Of a stretch of DNA of 64,000 bases, positions 17,071-24,917 are shown piece by piece. The notes under the pieces were generated by a model. That model was not told the DNA's origin. It saw only the letters and a program-made list of their open reading frames with translations, and ran no database searches. The stretch comes from Pseudodesulfovibrio portus (lineage in GTDB: Bacteria; Desulfobacterota; Desulfovibrionia; Desulfovibrionales; Desulfovibrionaceae). Every line of letters begins with the position of its first letter. Position 1 is the stretch's first letter. A program made the position numbers and the translations under genes. The stretch lies in NCBI RefSeq assembly GCF_026000375.1, contig NZ_AP026708.1, positions 3,339,864 to 3,403,863 of the forward strand, written 5' to 3'.

Positions 17071-17727
17071 GTGCCGGATGGACGCCCGTTATGGGAAAGG
17101 CCCGGACTGCGGACGGTTGCGGGCGACACGTTGCGCCCCGGCGGCTTTGCGCTCACGGACCGTGCCGCCGAGGCCATGGACATGATGCCGGGCTGGCGGG
17201 TGCTGGACGTGGGCTGCGGCCTTGGGGCCACTCTGGGCAGGTTGCGTGCCCGGTTCGGGGCCAGGGCCTACGGCGTGGAGTTTTCCGCCGAACAGATCGA
17301 AAAAGCGAAAAGGACCGGTATGGTCCGGGGAAAGGGGGATTGCCTGCCCTTTGGCGACGGGACGTTTTCGGCGGTGTTCTGTGAATGCGTGCTGTCGCTT
17401 TTCGCTGATCCGAAAACCGGGCTCGATGAATTCAACCGTGTGCTCGAGGCCGGGGGCTTTCTGGCATTGTCCGATCTCTGCGCCCCGGACGACGATGGCG
17501 CCGGGGCCGGTTCCTGTGCGGACAGGGCCGTTTCCTTCGCGCGGACCCGGACCATGGTGGAAGAGGCCGGGTTCGAGGTCGAATTGGTGGAAGACCATTC
17601 CCGTCTGCTCAGGGATTTGGCCGCCAAGCTTGTTTGGGTCGGGGAATCCGGGTGCGGGTGCAACGCTCGCGGCGGCCTCGGCTATTTCTTGATGATCGCC
17701 AGGAAGAAAGGATGGACGCATGTTTGA
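17071..17727 (+). CDS. Class I SAM-dependent methyltransferase (DVU_1556/TrsM-type)
   Basis: 218 residues from a GTG at 17071, two bases after the preceding stop. The SAM-binding motif VLDVGCGLGATLGRL is followed by GVEFSAEQIEKA and the acidic GKGDCLPFGDGTFSAVF, then an AGGFLALSDL strand, the full class I fold. A CGCN pair sits near the C-terminus (about 196-199), uncommon in plain methyltransferases and possibly metal- or Se/As-linked. The substrate is unknown. Its end overlaps the next gene by eight bases. The position between redox proteins and a radical SAM enzyme suggests methylation of a cofactor or small molecule rather than RNA or protein. Confidence 0.8.
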   Translation: MPDGRPLWERPGLRTVAGDTLRPGGFALTDRAAEAMDMMPGWRVLDVGCGLGATLGRLRARFGARAYGVEFSAEQIEKAKRTGMVRGKGDCLPFGDGTFSAVFCECVLSLFADPKTGLDEFNRVLEAGGFLALSDLCAPDDDGAGAGSCADRAVSFARTRTMVEEAGFEVELVEDHSRLLRDLAAKLVWVGESGCGCNARGGLGYFLMIARKKGWTHV

Positions 17728-18175
17728 TGATACCGGATTGCTGCTGATGGAATTGGCCGGAAAGGGATATTGCTGCAGCCAGATAATGGTTTTGCTGGCC
17801 CTGGACGAAATGGGCCGCGAGAACCCTGACCTGACGCGGGCGGCTGCCGGGCTGTGCAACGGTCTGGGCGATTGCTCCGGGCCGTGCGGGGTGTATACGG
17901 GCGCGTCCCTCGTGTTGGGCCTGTACGCGGGCAAGGGCATGGACATGGAGGAGAGCGACGACAAGCTGCCTCTCATGCTTGAGGAGTTGCGCGAGTGGTT
18001 CGTCGCGGCGACGGAACAGTATGGCGGCATCACCTGCGGAGCCATTCTGGACCGGGAGTGCGGCCAGCCCGACAAGAAGCGTTGCAGCGGGCTCTTGGCC
18101 GATACCTTTGCCCAGCTCAGGACAATTCTGGCCGATAACGGTTTCGATCTCTCCGAGGGGCGCGACGACGCATGA
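17720..18175 (+). CDS. C_GCAxxG_C_C family protein (DVU_1555-type)
   Basis: 151 residues. The family cysteines are visible in order: GYCCSQ near the start, GLCNGLGDCSGPCGVYTGAS in the middle, then ITCGAIL, DRECGQP and KKRC. Members of this family are small redox or metal proteins of unknown function, often beside radical SAM or molybdenum genes. Ten cysteines in 151 residues argue for cluster or metal binding. The start lies within the methyltransferase and the end overlaps the radical SAM start by an ATGA, so the three are tightly coupled. Confidence 0.8.
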   Translation: MFDDTGLLLMELAGKGYCCSQIMVLLALDEMGRENPDLTRAAAGLCNGLGDCSGPCGVYTGASLVLGLYAGKGMDMEESDDKLPLMLEELREWFVAATEQYGGITCGAILDRECGQPDKKRCSGLLADTFAQLRTILADNGFDLSEGRDDA

Positions 18176-19515
18176 GCCGGTTACCGCGAAGCGTATGCCC
18201 TGTTTGCCTGCGCCCCATTCCGGCACATCACGAGATGCAGGGCGGCAGCGTTTTTCTGGTCAAGAGCTGCCCGGATCACGGGATTTTCCGGACCATTGTC
18301 TGGCGCGGCCAGCCGGATTTTCAGGATTGGTCGCGGCCCAAGGTGCCGTCTTTCCCGAAAACACCTTTTTCCCGTGTGGAGCAAGGGTGCCCCCTGGATT
18401 GCGGTCTGTGCGACGGACACCTCCAGCACACCTGCACGGCCGTCATGGAAATCACCTGGCGTTGCGACCTGGGCTGCCCGGTCTGCTTCGCCTCGTCCGG
18501 CGGGTCGGCCCCGCCCGATCCCACGGTGGACGAGATGGGCCGCCTCTTCGACCGGGTGTTCGAGGCGTCCGGCCATTGCAACGTCCAGCTTTCCGGTGGG
18601 GAACCCACGGTGCGCGACGACCTGCCCGACCTGATCCGGCTGGGCAAGGCCAAGGGATTCCCCTTTATCCAGCTCAACACCAACGGCCTGCGCATCGGGC
18701 GGGAACACGGCTATGCCGAGGTCCTTGCCGATGCGGGGTTGGATTCCGTTTTCCTGCAATTCGACGGTACCGCGGATTCCATTTATTCGACCCTGCGCGG
18801 CAGGCCGCTTCTCGACACCAAGCTGGCCGCCGTCGAGGCGCTGTTCCGTGCGGGAATCGGCATCGTGCTGGTACCCACGGTGGTGCCGGGGGTGAACGAC
18901 CATGACCTCGGCGCGATCCTGCGCCTGGCGGCGGAGCAATCGCCAGGGGTGCGAGGCGTGCATTTTCAGCCGGTGAGCTACTTCGGTCGCTATCCCCGGT
19001 CTCCTTCGGACGAGCAGCGCATCACCCTGCCCGAACTGATGCGGCTGTTGGAGAAGCAGACCGGGGGCGCGGTGCGGGCGCGGGACTTCCTGCCGCCGGG
19101 GTGCGAGCACTCCCATTGCTCCTTTCACGCCAATTACGTGGTGGCCGAGGACGGCGGCCTCGACAAGCTGTCGGCGGGCGGCACATGCGGCTGCACGCCG
19201 CGTCCGGCGTCCGAGGGCGCGGACAAGGCCAAGGCGTTCGTCAAGCGCCAGTGGGCTGCGCCGGACAAGACGTTGCCCATGGCGGACGCGCCGGACGCGC
19301 TCGACGCCTTTATCAGCCGGGCGGCCACGCACACCCTGGCCGTGTCGGCCATGGCCTTTCAGGACGCCTGGACCCTCGACCTCGAACGGCTCAAGGGGTG
19401 CTGCATTCACGTGGTGTCGCCCGACGGTCGGCTGATTCCCTTTTGCGCCTACAACCTGACGTCCATGGACGGCGAAACCCTGTACCGGGGGAAATGTGGC
19501 TCTGCCTGTCCTTGA
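18172..19515 (+). CDS. Radical SAM enzyme, TrsS-like, with MJ0619/Tes-type N-terminus
   Basis: 447 residues. The radical SAM cluster motif is Cys98-x3-Cys102-x2-Cys105 (CDLGCPVC), followed by the SGGEP SAM motif. In front are a CPVC pair (Cys9/12) with CPDHG (Cys33) and CPLDCGLC (Cys73/77/80), the same N-terminal layout I know from MJ0619, the dihydropterin methylase, and from tetraether synthase. A long C-terminal part holds CEHSHC, CGC and a terminal KCGSAC. The product should bind three or more clusters. Homologues are annotated as (seleno)protein TrsS from memory; here the positions are cysteines. Neighbours suggest work on a molybdopterin, pterin or Se/S cofactor (inference). Confidence 0.82.
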   Translation: MSRLPRSVCPVCLRPIPAHHEMQGGSVFLVKSCPDHGIFRTIVWRGQPDFQDWSRPKVPSFPKTPFSRVEQGCPLDCGLCDGHLQHTCTAVMEITWRCDLGCPVCFASSGGSAPPDPTVDEMGRLFDRVFEASGHCNVQLSGGEPTVRDDLPDLIRLGKAKGFPFIQLNTNGLRIGREHGYAEVLADAGLDSVFLQFDGTADSIYSTLRGRPLLDTKLAAVEALFRAGIGIVLVPTVVPGVNDHDLGAILRLAAEQSPGVRGVHFQPVSYFGRYPRSPSDEQRITLPELMRLLEKQTGGAVRARDFLPPGCEHSHCSFHANYVVAEDGGLDKLSAGGTCGCTPRPASEGADKAKAFVKRQWAAPDKTLPMADAPDALDAFISRAATHTLAVSAMAFQDAWTLDLERLKGCCIHVVSPDGRLIPFCAYNLTSMDGETLYRGKCGSACP

Positions 19516-20800
19516 CCAATGGCTCGTCCGGCGCATGGGCCGGGCGGACAAGCTTCCTCCTTCAAAGGATGCACTGCGCGAGTGGCAGCTTGCGAGGTTG
19601 CGGACGCTGATCGCTCATGCGCAGGCGAACAGCTCCTTTTATGCGCGGAGCCTGTCAGGCGTGGACCCGGCATCCATACGGTCCCCGGAGGATTTTTCCC
19701 GGTTGCCCACGGTATCGCCCGACGACCTGCGCGAGCAGCCGGAACGGTTTCTGTGTGTGTCGCAGGACGACATTGCGCGGGTCGTGACCCTGCAAAGCTC
19801 GGGCACCACCGGGCAGCCCAAGCGCGTGTTCCATACCCGTGACGACCTTGAGGCCACTGCCGATTATTTTGACTGGGGCATGCGCAATCTGGTCGGGCCG
19901 GGGCAGACCGCGTTGGTGCTCATGCCGGGGGAACGTCCCGGCGGGGTAGGGCGGTTGCTGGTGGACGCGCTTTCCCGTTCCGGCGCGCGCGCCGTGGCCC
20001 ATGGCGTCCTGGAGGATGCCGGAGCCGGGGTGGACCACCTGCTCGCCGAGGAAGCGTCCTGCATCGTCGGGCCGCCCGCCCACGTCCATCTGCTCGCCCG
20101 CGAGTGGGAGCGGCGGAGATTGCCCGCAGGCACGGTTTGCTCGGTCCTGCTCTGTTGGGACTCGGTTCCGGATGCGCTGGCCGACAACGTGGAGCGGATT
20201 TTCGGCTGTCGAGTGTTCCGGCACTGGGGCATGATCGAGACCGGGCTGGGCGGGGCAGTGGAGTGTGCGCCGGGATCGGGCCTGCACCTGCGCGAGGCCG
20301 ACGTGTTCCTCGAGATTGTCGATCCGGAAACCGGGAGCCTTGTGCCTGACGGGGAGTTCGGCGAAATGGTCGTCACTTCGGTGCTCAAGCTCGGCATGCC
20401 GCTCATCCGCTACCGGACCGGCGACCGGGGGTGCATCCTGCCCGGCCCTTGCCGTTGCGGCAGCCCCTTGCGGCGGCTTGATCCGCATGTGCGCCGGTTG
20501 GCGGCCGGCGTTGCCGTCGGCACGGGCCTGCTCCGACTCGAAGAGCTGAACGAGGCGTTGTACGCCGTGGAAGGTTTGAGTGATTTTTCGGCGCGCCTGT
20601 CCGGGCGGACGCTCCATGTGCTGGTATGCGGCGGAAACGGCGTGGGGGAGCGCGCGAAGCGTGCGCTTGCCTCTTTGCCCGTCATCGCTCTGGGTGTTAC
20701 GGAAAATGTGCTGCAAATCGATATTGAAATGAAAAATGACGCTGCTCCGGCCTTACCTGGGCTCGGGAAGCGGCGGATAGTGATTGATAGGGAGTTGTGA
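19496..20800 (+). CDS. AMP-forming acyl-CoA ligase-like protein (PaaK/DVU_1553-type)
   Basis: 434 residues from a GTG at 19496, which overlaps the radical SAM gene by 20 bases. The adenylation signature SSGTTGQPKRVFHT is clear, as is YRTGDRG later and a small C-terminal domain. Length and spacing fit phenylacetate-CoA ligases. Such enzymes activate a carboxylate with ATP to an acyl-AMP and usually transfer it to CoA. No CoA-metabolism genes stand nearby, so it may instead adenylate a cofactor or peptide carboxylate in this cluster. The substrate is unknown. Confidence 0.8.
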   Translation: MALPVLDQWLVRRMGRADKLPPSKDALREWQLARLRTLIAHAQANSSFYARSLSGVDPASIRSPEDFSRLPTVSPDDLREQPERFLCVSQDDIARVVTLQSSGTTGQPKRVFHTRDDLEATADYFDWGMRNLVGPGQTALVLMPGERPGGVGRLLVDALSRSGARAVAHGVLEDAGAGVDHLLAEEASCIVGPPAHVHLLAREWERRRLPAGTVCSVLLCWDSVPDALADNVERIFGCRVFRHWGMIETGLGGAVECAPGSGLHLREADVFLEIVDPETGSLVPDGEFGEMVVTSVLKLGMPLIRYRTGDRGCILPGPCRCGSPLRRLDPHVRRLAAGVAVGTGLLRLEELNEALYAVEGLSDFSARLSGRTLHVLVCGGNGVGERAKRALASLPVIALGVTENVLQIDIEMKNDAAPALPGLGKRRIVIDREL

Positions 20801-20802
20801 TC

Positions 20803-21789
20803 ATGAAGAATTTTGTGCGTTCCGTCTGCCGGTTGATTGACCGGAATGAACCCTTTGCCCTGGCCACCGTGGTGGAGAGCTCCGGCTCCACGCCGCGCTC
20901 CTCGGGTGCCAAGATGGCCGTGCGCCGGGACGGTTCCATCATCGGCACCGTGGGCGGCGGGCTGGCCGAGGCCCTGGCCTGCAAGAATTGTCGGGCCATG
21001 CTGGAAGCCGGGAACGGGGCCGCGCATCTGATGTTCGTGGACATGACCCAGGAACTGGCCGCCGACTCGGACATGATCTGCGGCGGCGGGCTGTCCATAT
21101 TGCTGGAGACCGTGGAACCGGACGGACTGTGCGCCGCCGCCTACCGGGAGCTGGACGGATTGCTGCGCAGGGGCGTCCGTTCGGTCCTGTCCACGCGATA
21201 CGAGGAGACCGATGTGTGGCGGGCCGTGAACCATATGGTCCTCAAGGACGCCGAAGAAACTGAGCCGCGCTTCGAGAACCGGGGCGTGAACATGTTGTTC
21301 CTCGAGCCATTTATCCCGCCTGCGCCGCTTTATATCTTCGGTGCCGGGCACGTGTCCCTGTTTACTGCGCGCGTGGGGGCCATGGTCGGGTTTCGCACGG
21401 TGGTCCTCGACGACCGGGCGGATTTTGCCAACAAGGACCGTTTCCCGGAAGCGGACGAGGTGGTGGTGCTGTCGTCCTTTGACGGGTGCTTCGACGGCCT
21501 CGACGTGGACGAAGACGCGTTCATCGTCGTGGTCACGCGGGGCCATCTGCACGACCGCAACGTGCTGGCCGAGGCGCTCAGGACCAAGGCCGGGTACGTG
21601 GGCATGATCGGCAGCAGCAAGAAACGCGACAAGATTTACGCATCGCTGCTGGACGACGGTTTCACCCAGGCTGATATCGACCGCTGCCATTGTCCCATCG
21701 GCCTGACCATCGGCGCGCAGACGCCCGAGGAGATCGCGGTTTCCATTGTCGGCGAATTGATCAAGGCCCGATCGGGAGCAGGTGCATGA
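20803..21789 (+). CDS. xdhC: XdhC/CoxI-family molybdenum hydroxylase maturation protein
   Basis: 328 residues, ATG at 20803 with ggag at 20791-20794. The N-terminal XdhC domain has ATVVESSGSTPRSSGAKM and GTVGGGLAEA; the C-terminal Rossmann part has YIFGAGHVS and GMIGSSKKRD, then PIGLTIGAQTPEEIAVSI. XdhC binds molybdopterin dinucleotide cofactor, supports its sulfuration and delivers it to enzymes of the xanthine oxidase family. Mop is 6 kb upstream and is the obvious client. It overlaps the next gene by four bases at ATGA. Both domains are complete. Confidence 0.92.
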   Translation: MKNFVRSVCRLIDRNEPFALATVVESSGSTPRSSGAKMAVRRDGSIIGTVGGGLAEALACKNCRAMLEAGNGAAHLMFVDMTQELAADSDMICGGGLSILLETVEPDGLCAAAYRELDGLLRRGVRSVLSTRYEETDVWRAVNHMVLKDAEETEPRFENRGVNMLFLEPFIPPAPLYIFGAGHVSLFTARVGAMVGFRTVVLDDRADFANKDRFPEADEVVVLSSFDGCFDGLDVDEDAFIVVVTRGHLHDRNVLAEALRTKAGYVGMIGSSKKRDKIYASLLDDGFTQADIDRCHCPIGLTIGAQTPEEIAVSIVGELIKARSGAGA

Positions 21790-22910
21790 CGCGGTTGGCG
21801 GCTGTAATTCCGGCGGCGGGCCTTTCTTCACGCATGGGCAGGTTCAAGCCGTTCCTGCCGCTGGGGGACGGGACCGTATTGGAACAGGTCATCAATGTTT
21901 TTGCCCCGGCGTGTATCGAGCCGATCATCGTGGTCACGGGCAAGCGAGGCGATGAAGTGGCTGCTGCCGCCGAAAAGGCCGGAGGCGTGGCCGTGCATAA
22001 CCCGGACTTCGAGCAGGGCATGTTTTCTTCCGTCCTGGCCGGAGTCAAGGCGTTGCCCGACGATATCGACGGTTTTTTCATGCTTCCGGCGGATGTTCCC
22101 CTGGTGCGTCCGGAGACGGTGCGCGGCCTCGCCGAAGCGTTCGGGCGGGAGCGCCCGGCGGTTCTCTATCCCCGGTTTCGTGGCGAGCGGGGGCATCCGC
22201 CCGTCATCCGCCGGGACCTGCTCCCGGATATCCTGCATCATGACGGTGTCGGCGGACTGCGCGCAGTGCTCAAACGTTTTGAGGCGGATTCGGCTGATCT
22301 GGATGTGGCCGATTCGGGCATCCTGCACGACCTCGACCTTCCGGAAGACTACGACCTGGCCGTGACCTCCTTCGGCAGGGGGTACCCAGACGACGCGGAG
22401 TGCGCCCAGTTGTGGGCCATGGCCGACGGCACCGGGCACGTCATGCGCCATTGCGAGGCCGTGTCCCGTGTGGCCGAAGCCCTGTGCGCGGCCCTCAACC
22501 GGCGTGACGGGGTAAAGCCGCTTGACCGAAAGCTGGTGCGCGGTGCGGCCCTGACCCACGATATCGGCAAGGGAACCAGACGCCATGAGGAAGCCGGCGC
22601 GGAACTGCTCCATGATCACGGGTTCCACGCGGCCGCCGAGATCGTCCGGGCCCATTTCGACGTGGAGCTGTTTCCTGACGAGCCCATCTCGGAGAGGGAG
22701 GTGGTTTTTCTTGCGGACAAACTGGTCCGTTGCGACCATCCGGTCCTTCTGGAAGGGCGGTACCTGGAGAAGATGGAGATGTATGCCGACGAACCCGGCG
22801 CGGTTCCGGCCATCCGGGGCCGTCTGGAACGGGCCCGGAACCTGCTGGCCCGGTTCGACCGGGAAATGGGCGTGTCCTCGGAGCAACTGGCCCGGGAGGC
22901 TTTTGCATGA
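21786..22910 (+). CDS. MobA/MocA-like nucleotidyltransferase fused to an HD domain (DVU_1551-type)
   Basis: 374 residues. Residues about 1-195 are a MobA-like NTP transferase: IPAAGLSSRMGRFKPFLPLGDG, then FFMLPADVPLVRP and GERGHPPVIRR, as in MocA, which makes molybdopterin cytosine dinucleotide. Residues about 220-374 form an HD phosphohydrolase: HCEAVSRVAEALC and LTHDIGKGTRRHEEAG, with HD at the metal site. Mop needs the cytosine dinucleotide cofactor, so the first domain fits. The HD part might hydrolyse a nucleotide intermediate. It begins and ends in ATGA overlaps with its neighbours. Confidence 0.85.
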   Translation: MTRLAAVIPAAGLSSRMGRFKPFLPLGDGTVLEQVINVFAPACIEPIIVVTGKRGDEVAAAAEKAGGVAVHNPDFEQGMFSSVLAGVKALPDDIDGFFMLPADVPLVRPETVRGLAEAFGRERPAVLYPRFRGERGHPPVIRRDLLPDILHHDGVGGLRAVLKRFEADSADLDVADSGILHDLDLPEDYDLAVTSFGRGYPDDAECAQLWAMADGTGHVMRHCEAVSRVAEALCAALNRRDGVKPLDRKLVRGAALTHDIGKGTRRHEEAGAELLHDHGFHAAAEIVRAHFDVELFPDEPISEREVVFLADKLVRCDHPVLLEGRYLEKMEMYADEPGAVPAIRGRLERARNLLARFDREMGVSSEQLAREAFA

Positions 22911-23515
22911 TCGTGCTGGTTCGCCATGCCCGGACAGATCAGGCAAAGGGACGGTGTGTGGGCCGAACCGATGTTGCCCTGTCCGCCGAAGGAGTCGCCC
23001 AGGCCGAGCGACTGGCCGCGAGCCTGGCCGATGCCGGATTCGTCCGGTTGTGCGCCAGCCCGGCAAGGCGCGCCCTGAACACCCTCGCGCCCCTGGCCGC
23101 ACGCCTGGACAGGGAAGCGGAAATCATCCCGGAACTGGATGAGATCGACATGGGGGAGTGGGACGGTCTGTTCTTCGACGATATCCGAACCCGGTTCCCC
23201 GCCGGGTATGCCGAGCGCGGCGTCCGTTTCGGCGGCTTCCGGCCTCCTGGCGGCGAATCATTTGATGACGTTGCGGACCGCGCCATGCCCGCTCTTGTCA
23301 GGCTGGCCGCCGGGCCGCAGCCTGTTCTGGCCGTGACCCACGCGGGCGTCATCCGTTCCGTGCTCTGCCGGGTGACGGGGCACCCCACGGACGGCCTCTT
23401 TTGTTTCGAGCCGGAGCATGGCATGTGCACCATCCTCGCCCCGGCAGGATCGGGGCTGGAACTCGTGGCCGACGCCGTCGTCCCGGACGATGTCGCTTCA
23501 TACCTTCCCGGCTAG
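22907..23515 (+). CDS. Histidine phosphatase family protein (CobC/GpmB-like)
   Basis: 202 residues starting at ATGA. It carries the RHARTDQAKGRCVGRTDVALSAEG signature with the phosphohistidine at about residue 7, a SPARRALNT segment, an EIDMGEWDG motif (general acid region) and TH-AGV (second histidine). Related proteins include alpha-ribazole phosphatase and phosphoglycerate mutases. It ends the cluster and overlaps the convergent DUF364 gene by four bases. A role in dephosphorylating an intermediate of the cofactor pathway is inference; no cobalamin genes are nearby. Confidence 0.82.
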   Translation: MIVLVRHARTDQAKGRCVGRTDVALSAEGVAQAERLAASLADAGFVRLCASPARRALNTLAPLAARLDREAEIIPELDEIDMGEWDGLFFDDIRTRFPAGYAERGVRFGGFRPPGGESFDDVADRAMPALVRLAAGPQPVLAVTHAGVIRSVLCRVTGHPTDGLFCFEPEHGMCTILAPAGSGLELVADAVVPDDVASYLPG

Positions 23516-24234
23516 GTGGACTGCGGGCAGAACCGCTCCCAGCCCATGAGCGCTGCCCCGCCCGAAATGGTGGTCCCGTAAAAGAGTACCGGCTTGTCGG
23601 TCAGGAACCGGTCGATGGTGGAGTTGGCCAGAGTGGTGCCCGTGACAAGGAGCAGGTCGCACCACTCCACGGCGTCCTGCGTGGCGTCGCCGCCTTCCAC
23701 CAACACCCCCCGTTTGACCTGGCCCACGTTGTCGGGGTCGAGGTCGATGAGCCGTATTTCGGCCCGGCTGTTCAGCGCCTCGGCAAGGGCGGGCTGGAAG
23801 CCGATGATGGTGATGCGCCCGGCGTCGTAGTGCTGCCGGATGTGGTCGAATATCTCGCCCGAACAGTCCTTGGGGCCGGTGTTCCTGCAATGGACCGTGC
23901 CGCACGCCTTGCCTTGTGAGCGGCAGACCGCGTTCAACGTGGACACGAACACCGCGCGGTTGAAGTTGTCCTCGAGGGGCAGGGCGGCCACTTCGGCCAG
24001 GGTGCCGGTGAAATTGCCGTAGTGGTCGGTGAAGGCCTGGCCCCGCGCACCCCGGAACACGGCTTCCATGAGTTTTTCCTTGCCCTGCTGGATGGGAAAA
24101 TCGGTTTCTTCGGGCGTGCCGATGGCCTCTTTGACGGTCAGGGGACCGGCGGTGACGGTGATGCGTTCGTCGAGGATGCCATCCTTTTCCCACAGGTTGA
24201 GCGCCTTTTCGCGAACGGTTTCAAGAGTGTTCAT
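23512..24234 (-). CDS. DUF4213/DUF364 family protein (putative heavy-metal chelation)
   Basis: 240 residues from the ATG at 24234, with ggaga just ahead. An N-terminal part (about 1-90) precedes a Rossmann-like half with ITIIGFQPALAE, RLIDLDPDNVG and the family end YGTTISGGAALMGWERFCP. The family is named for a proposed metal-chelating role but has no established activity. It is the last gene of the modC-modA-modB operon, eight bases after modB, and would be co-regulated with oxyanion uptake. A homocitrate- or tungstate-binding role could be considered. The convergent histidine phosphatase overlaps its stop. Confidence 0.85.
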   Translation of the reverse strand: MNTLETVREKALNLWEKDGILDERITVTAGPLTVKEAIGTPEETDFPIQQGKEKLMEAVFRGARGQAFTDHYGNFTGTLAEVAALPLEDNFNRAVFVSTLNAVCRSQGKACGTVHCRNTGPKDCSGEIFDHIRQHYDAGRITIIGFQPALAEALNSRAEIRLIDLDPDNVGQVKRGVLVEGGDATQDAVEWCDLLLVTGTTLANSTIDRFLTDKPVLFYGTTISGGAALMGWERFCPQST

Positions 24235-24242
24235 GGGGTCTC

Positions 24243-24911
24243 CTATACGGCTGAAAGTCTTTTCAGTGCGATGAAAATGGTGAGGGAAAACGCGCCGATG
24301 ACGGCCGAAAGCACCAGCGCGCGGTCGAATTCGCCGCTGAACACGGCGTTGTAGATTTCCAGGGACAGGGTGTTGGTCTTGCCGATGATGTTGCCGCCGA
24401 GCATGAGCGTGATGCCGACCTCGCCCAACGATCGTCCCAGGGCCAGGAACCACCCGGCGGCCACGTTGCGTCGGATGCCGGGCAGGAGCACCAGCCAGAA
24501 TGTCTGCCATCGGTTTTTGCCCAGCACGTGCGAGATCTCGGCCAGCCGCTTCACGTCGCCGCGCAGGGCGGCCTCCACCGGCTTGACCATGAGCGGCATT
24601 CCGGCCACGAACGAGGCCAGGACCACGCCCGGAAAGCTGAAGACCATGTCCACGGGCAGGACGCTGCCGACGAGCCCGGCCCGGCCCAGCAGCATGAGCA
24701 GGATGAAGCCCGTGGCAATGGGCGGAAAGACCAGCGGGAGCGTGACCAGGAAGTCCGTGGCCGAACGCATGAATCCCTTGCCGCTGGTCAGGTAGTAGCC
24801 TATCAGCACGCCGCCCACGAGATGAAGCGCGCCCGCTGCAGCCAGGGTTTTCAGCGTCAGCCAGAGTGGCCCGGTGGTCTGCGGCTCGGTCAGTATCCGA
24901 AGGAAGTCCAT
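24243..24911 (-). CDS. modB: Molybdate/tungstate ABC transporter permease
   Basis: 222 residues with five to six hydrophobic segments, and the EAA loop (EISHVLGKNRWQTFWLVLLPGIRR) that contacts the ATPase. The family's LPLVFPPIATGF segment and the SLGEVGITLMLGGNI end are typical of ModB. It imports molybdate or tungstate with the neighbouring ModA and ModC. The gene lies six bases after modA and eight bases before the DUF364 gene on the same strand. Selectivity between molybdate and tungstate cannot be told from the permease. Confidence 0.9.
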   Translation of the reverse strand: MDFLRILTEPQTTGPLWLTLKTLAAAGALHLVGGVLIGYYLTSGKGFMRSATDFLVTLPLVFPPIATGFILLMLLGRAGLVGSVLPVDMVFSFPGVVLASFVAGMPLMVKPVEAALRGDVKRLAEISHVLGKNRWQTFWLVLLPGIRRNVAAGWFLALGRSLGEVGITLMLGGNIIGKTNTLSLEIYNAVFSGEFDRALVLSAVIGAFSLTIFIALKRLSAV

Positions 24912-24917
24912 GGCTCC

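Noticed and set aside
19516..19842. Reading the TGA at the end of the radical SAM gene as selenocysteine
   Set aside because: Homologues can be selenoproteins, but the frame beyond the TGA is a shadow of the ligase gene and the terminal cysteines are already Cys. No SECIS-like hairpin was evident.
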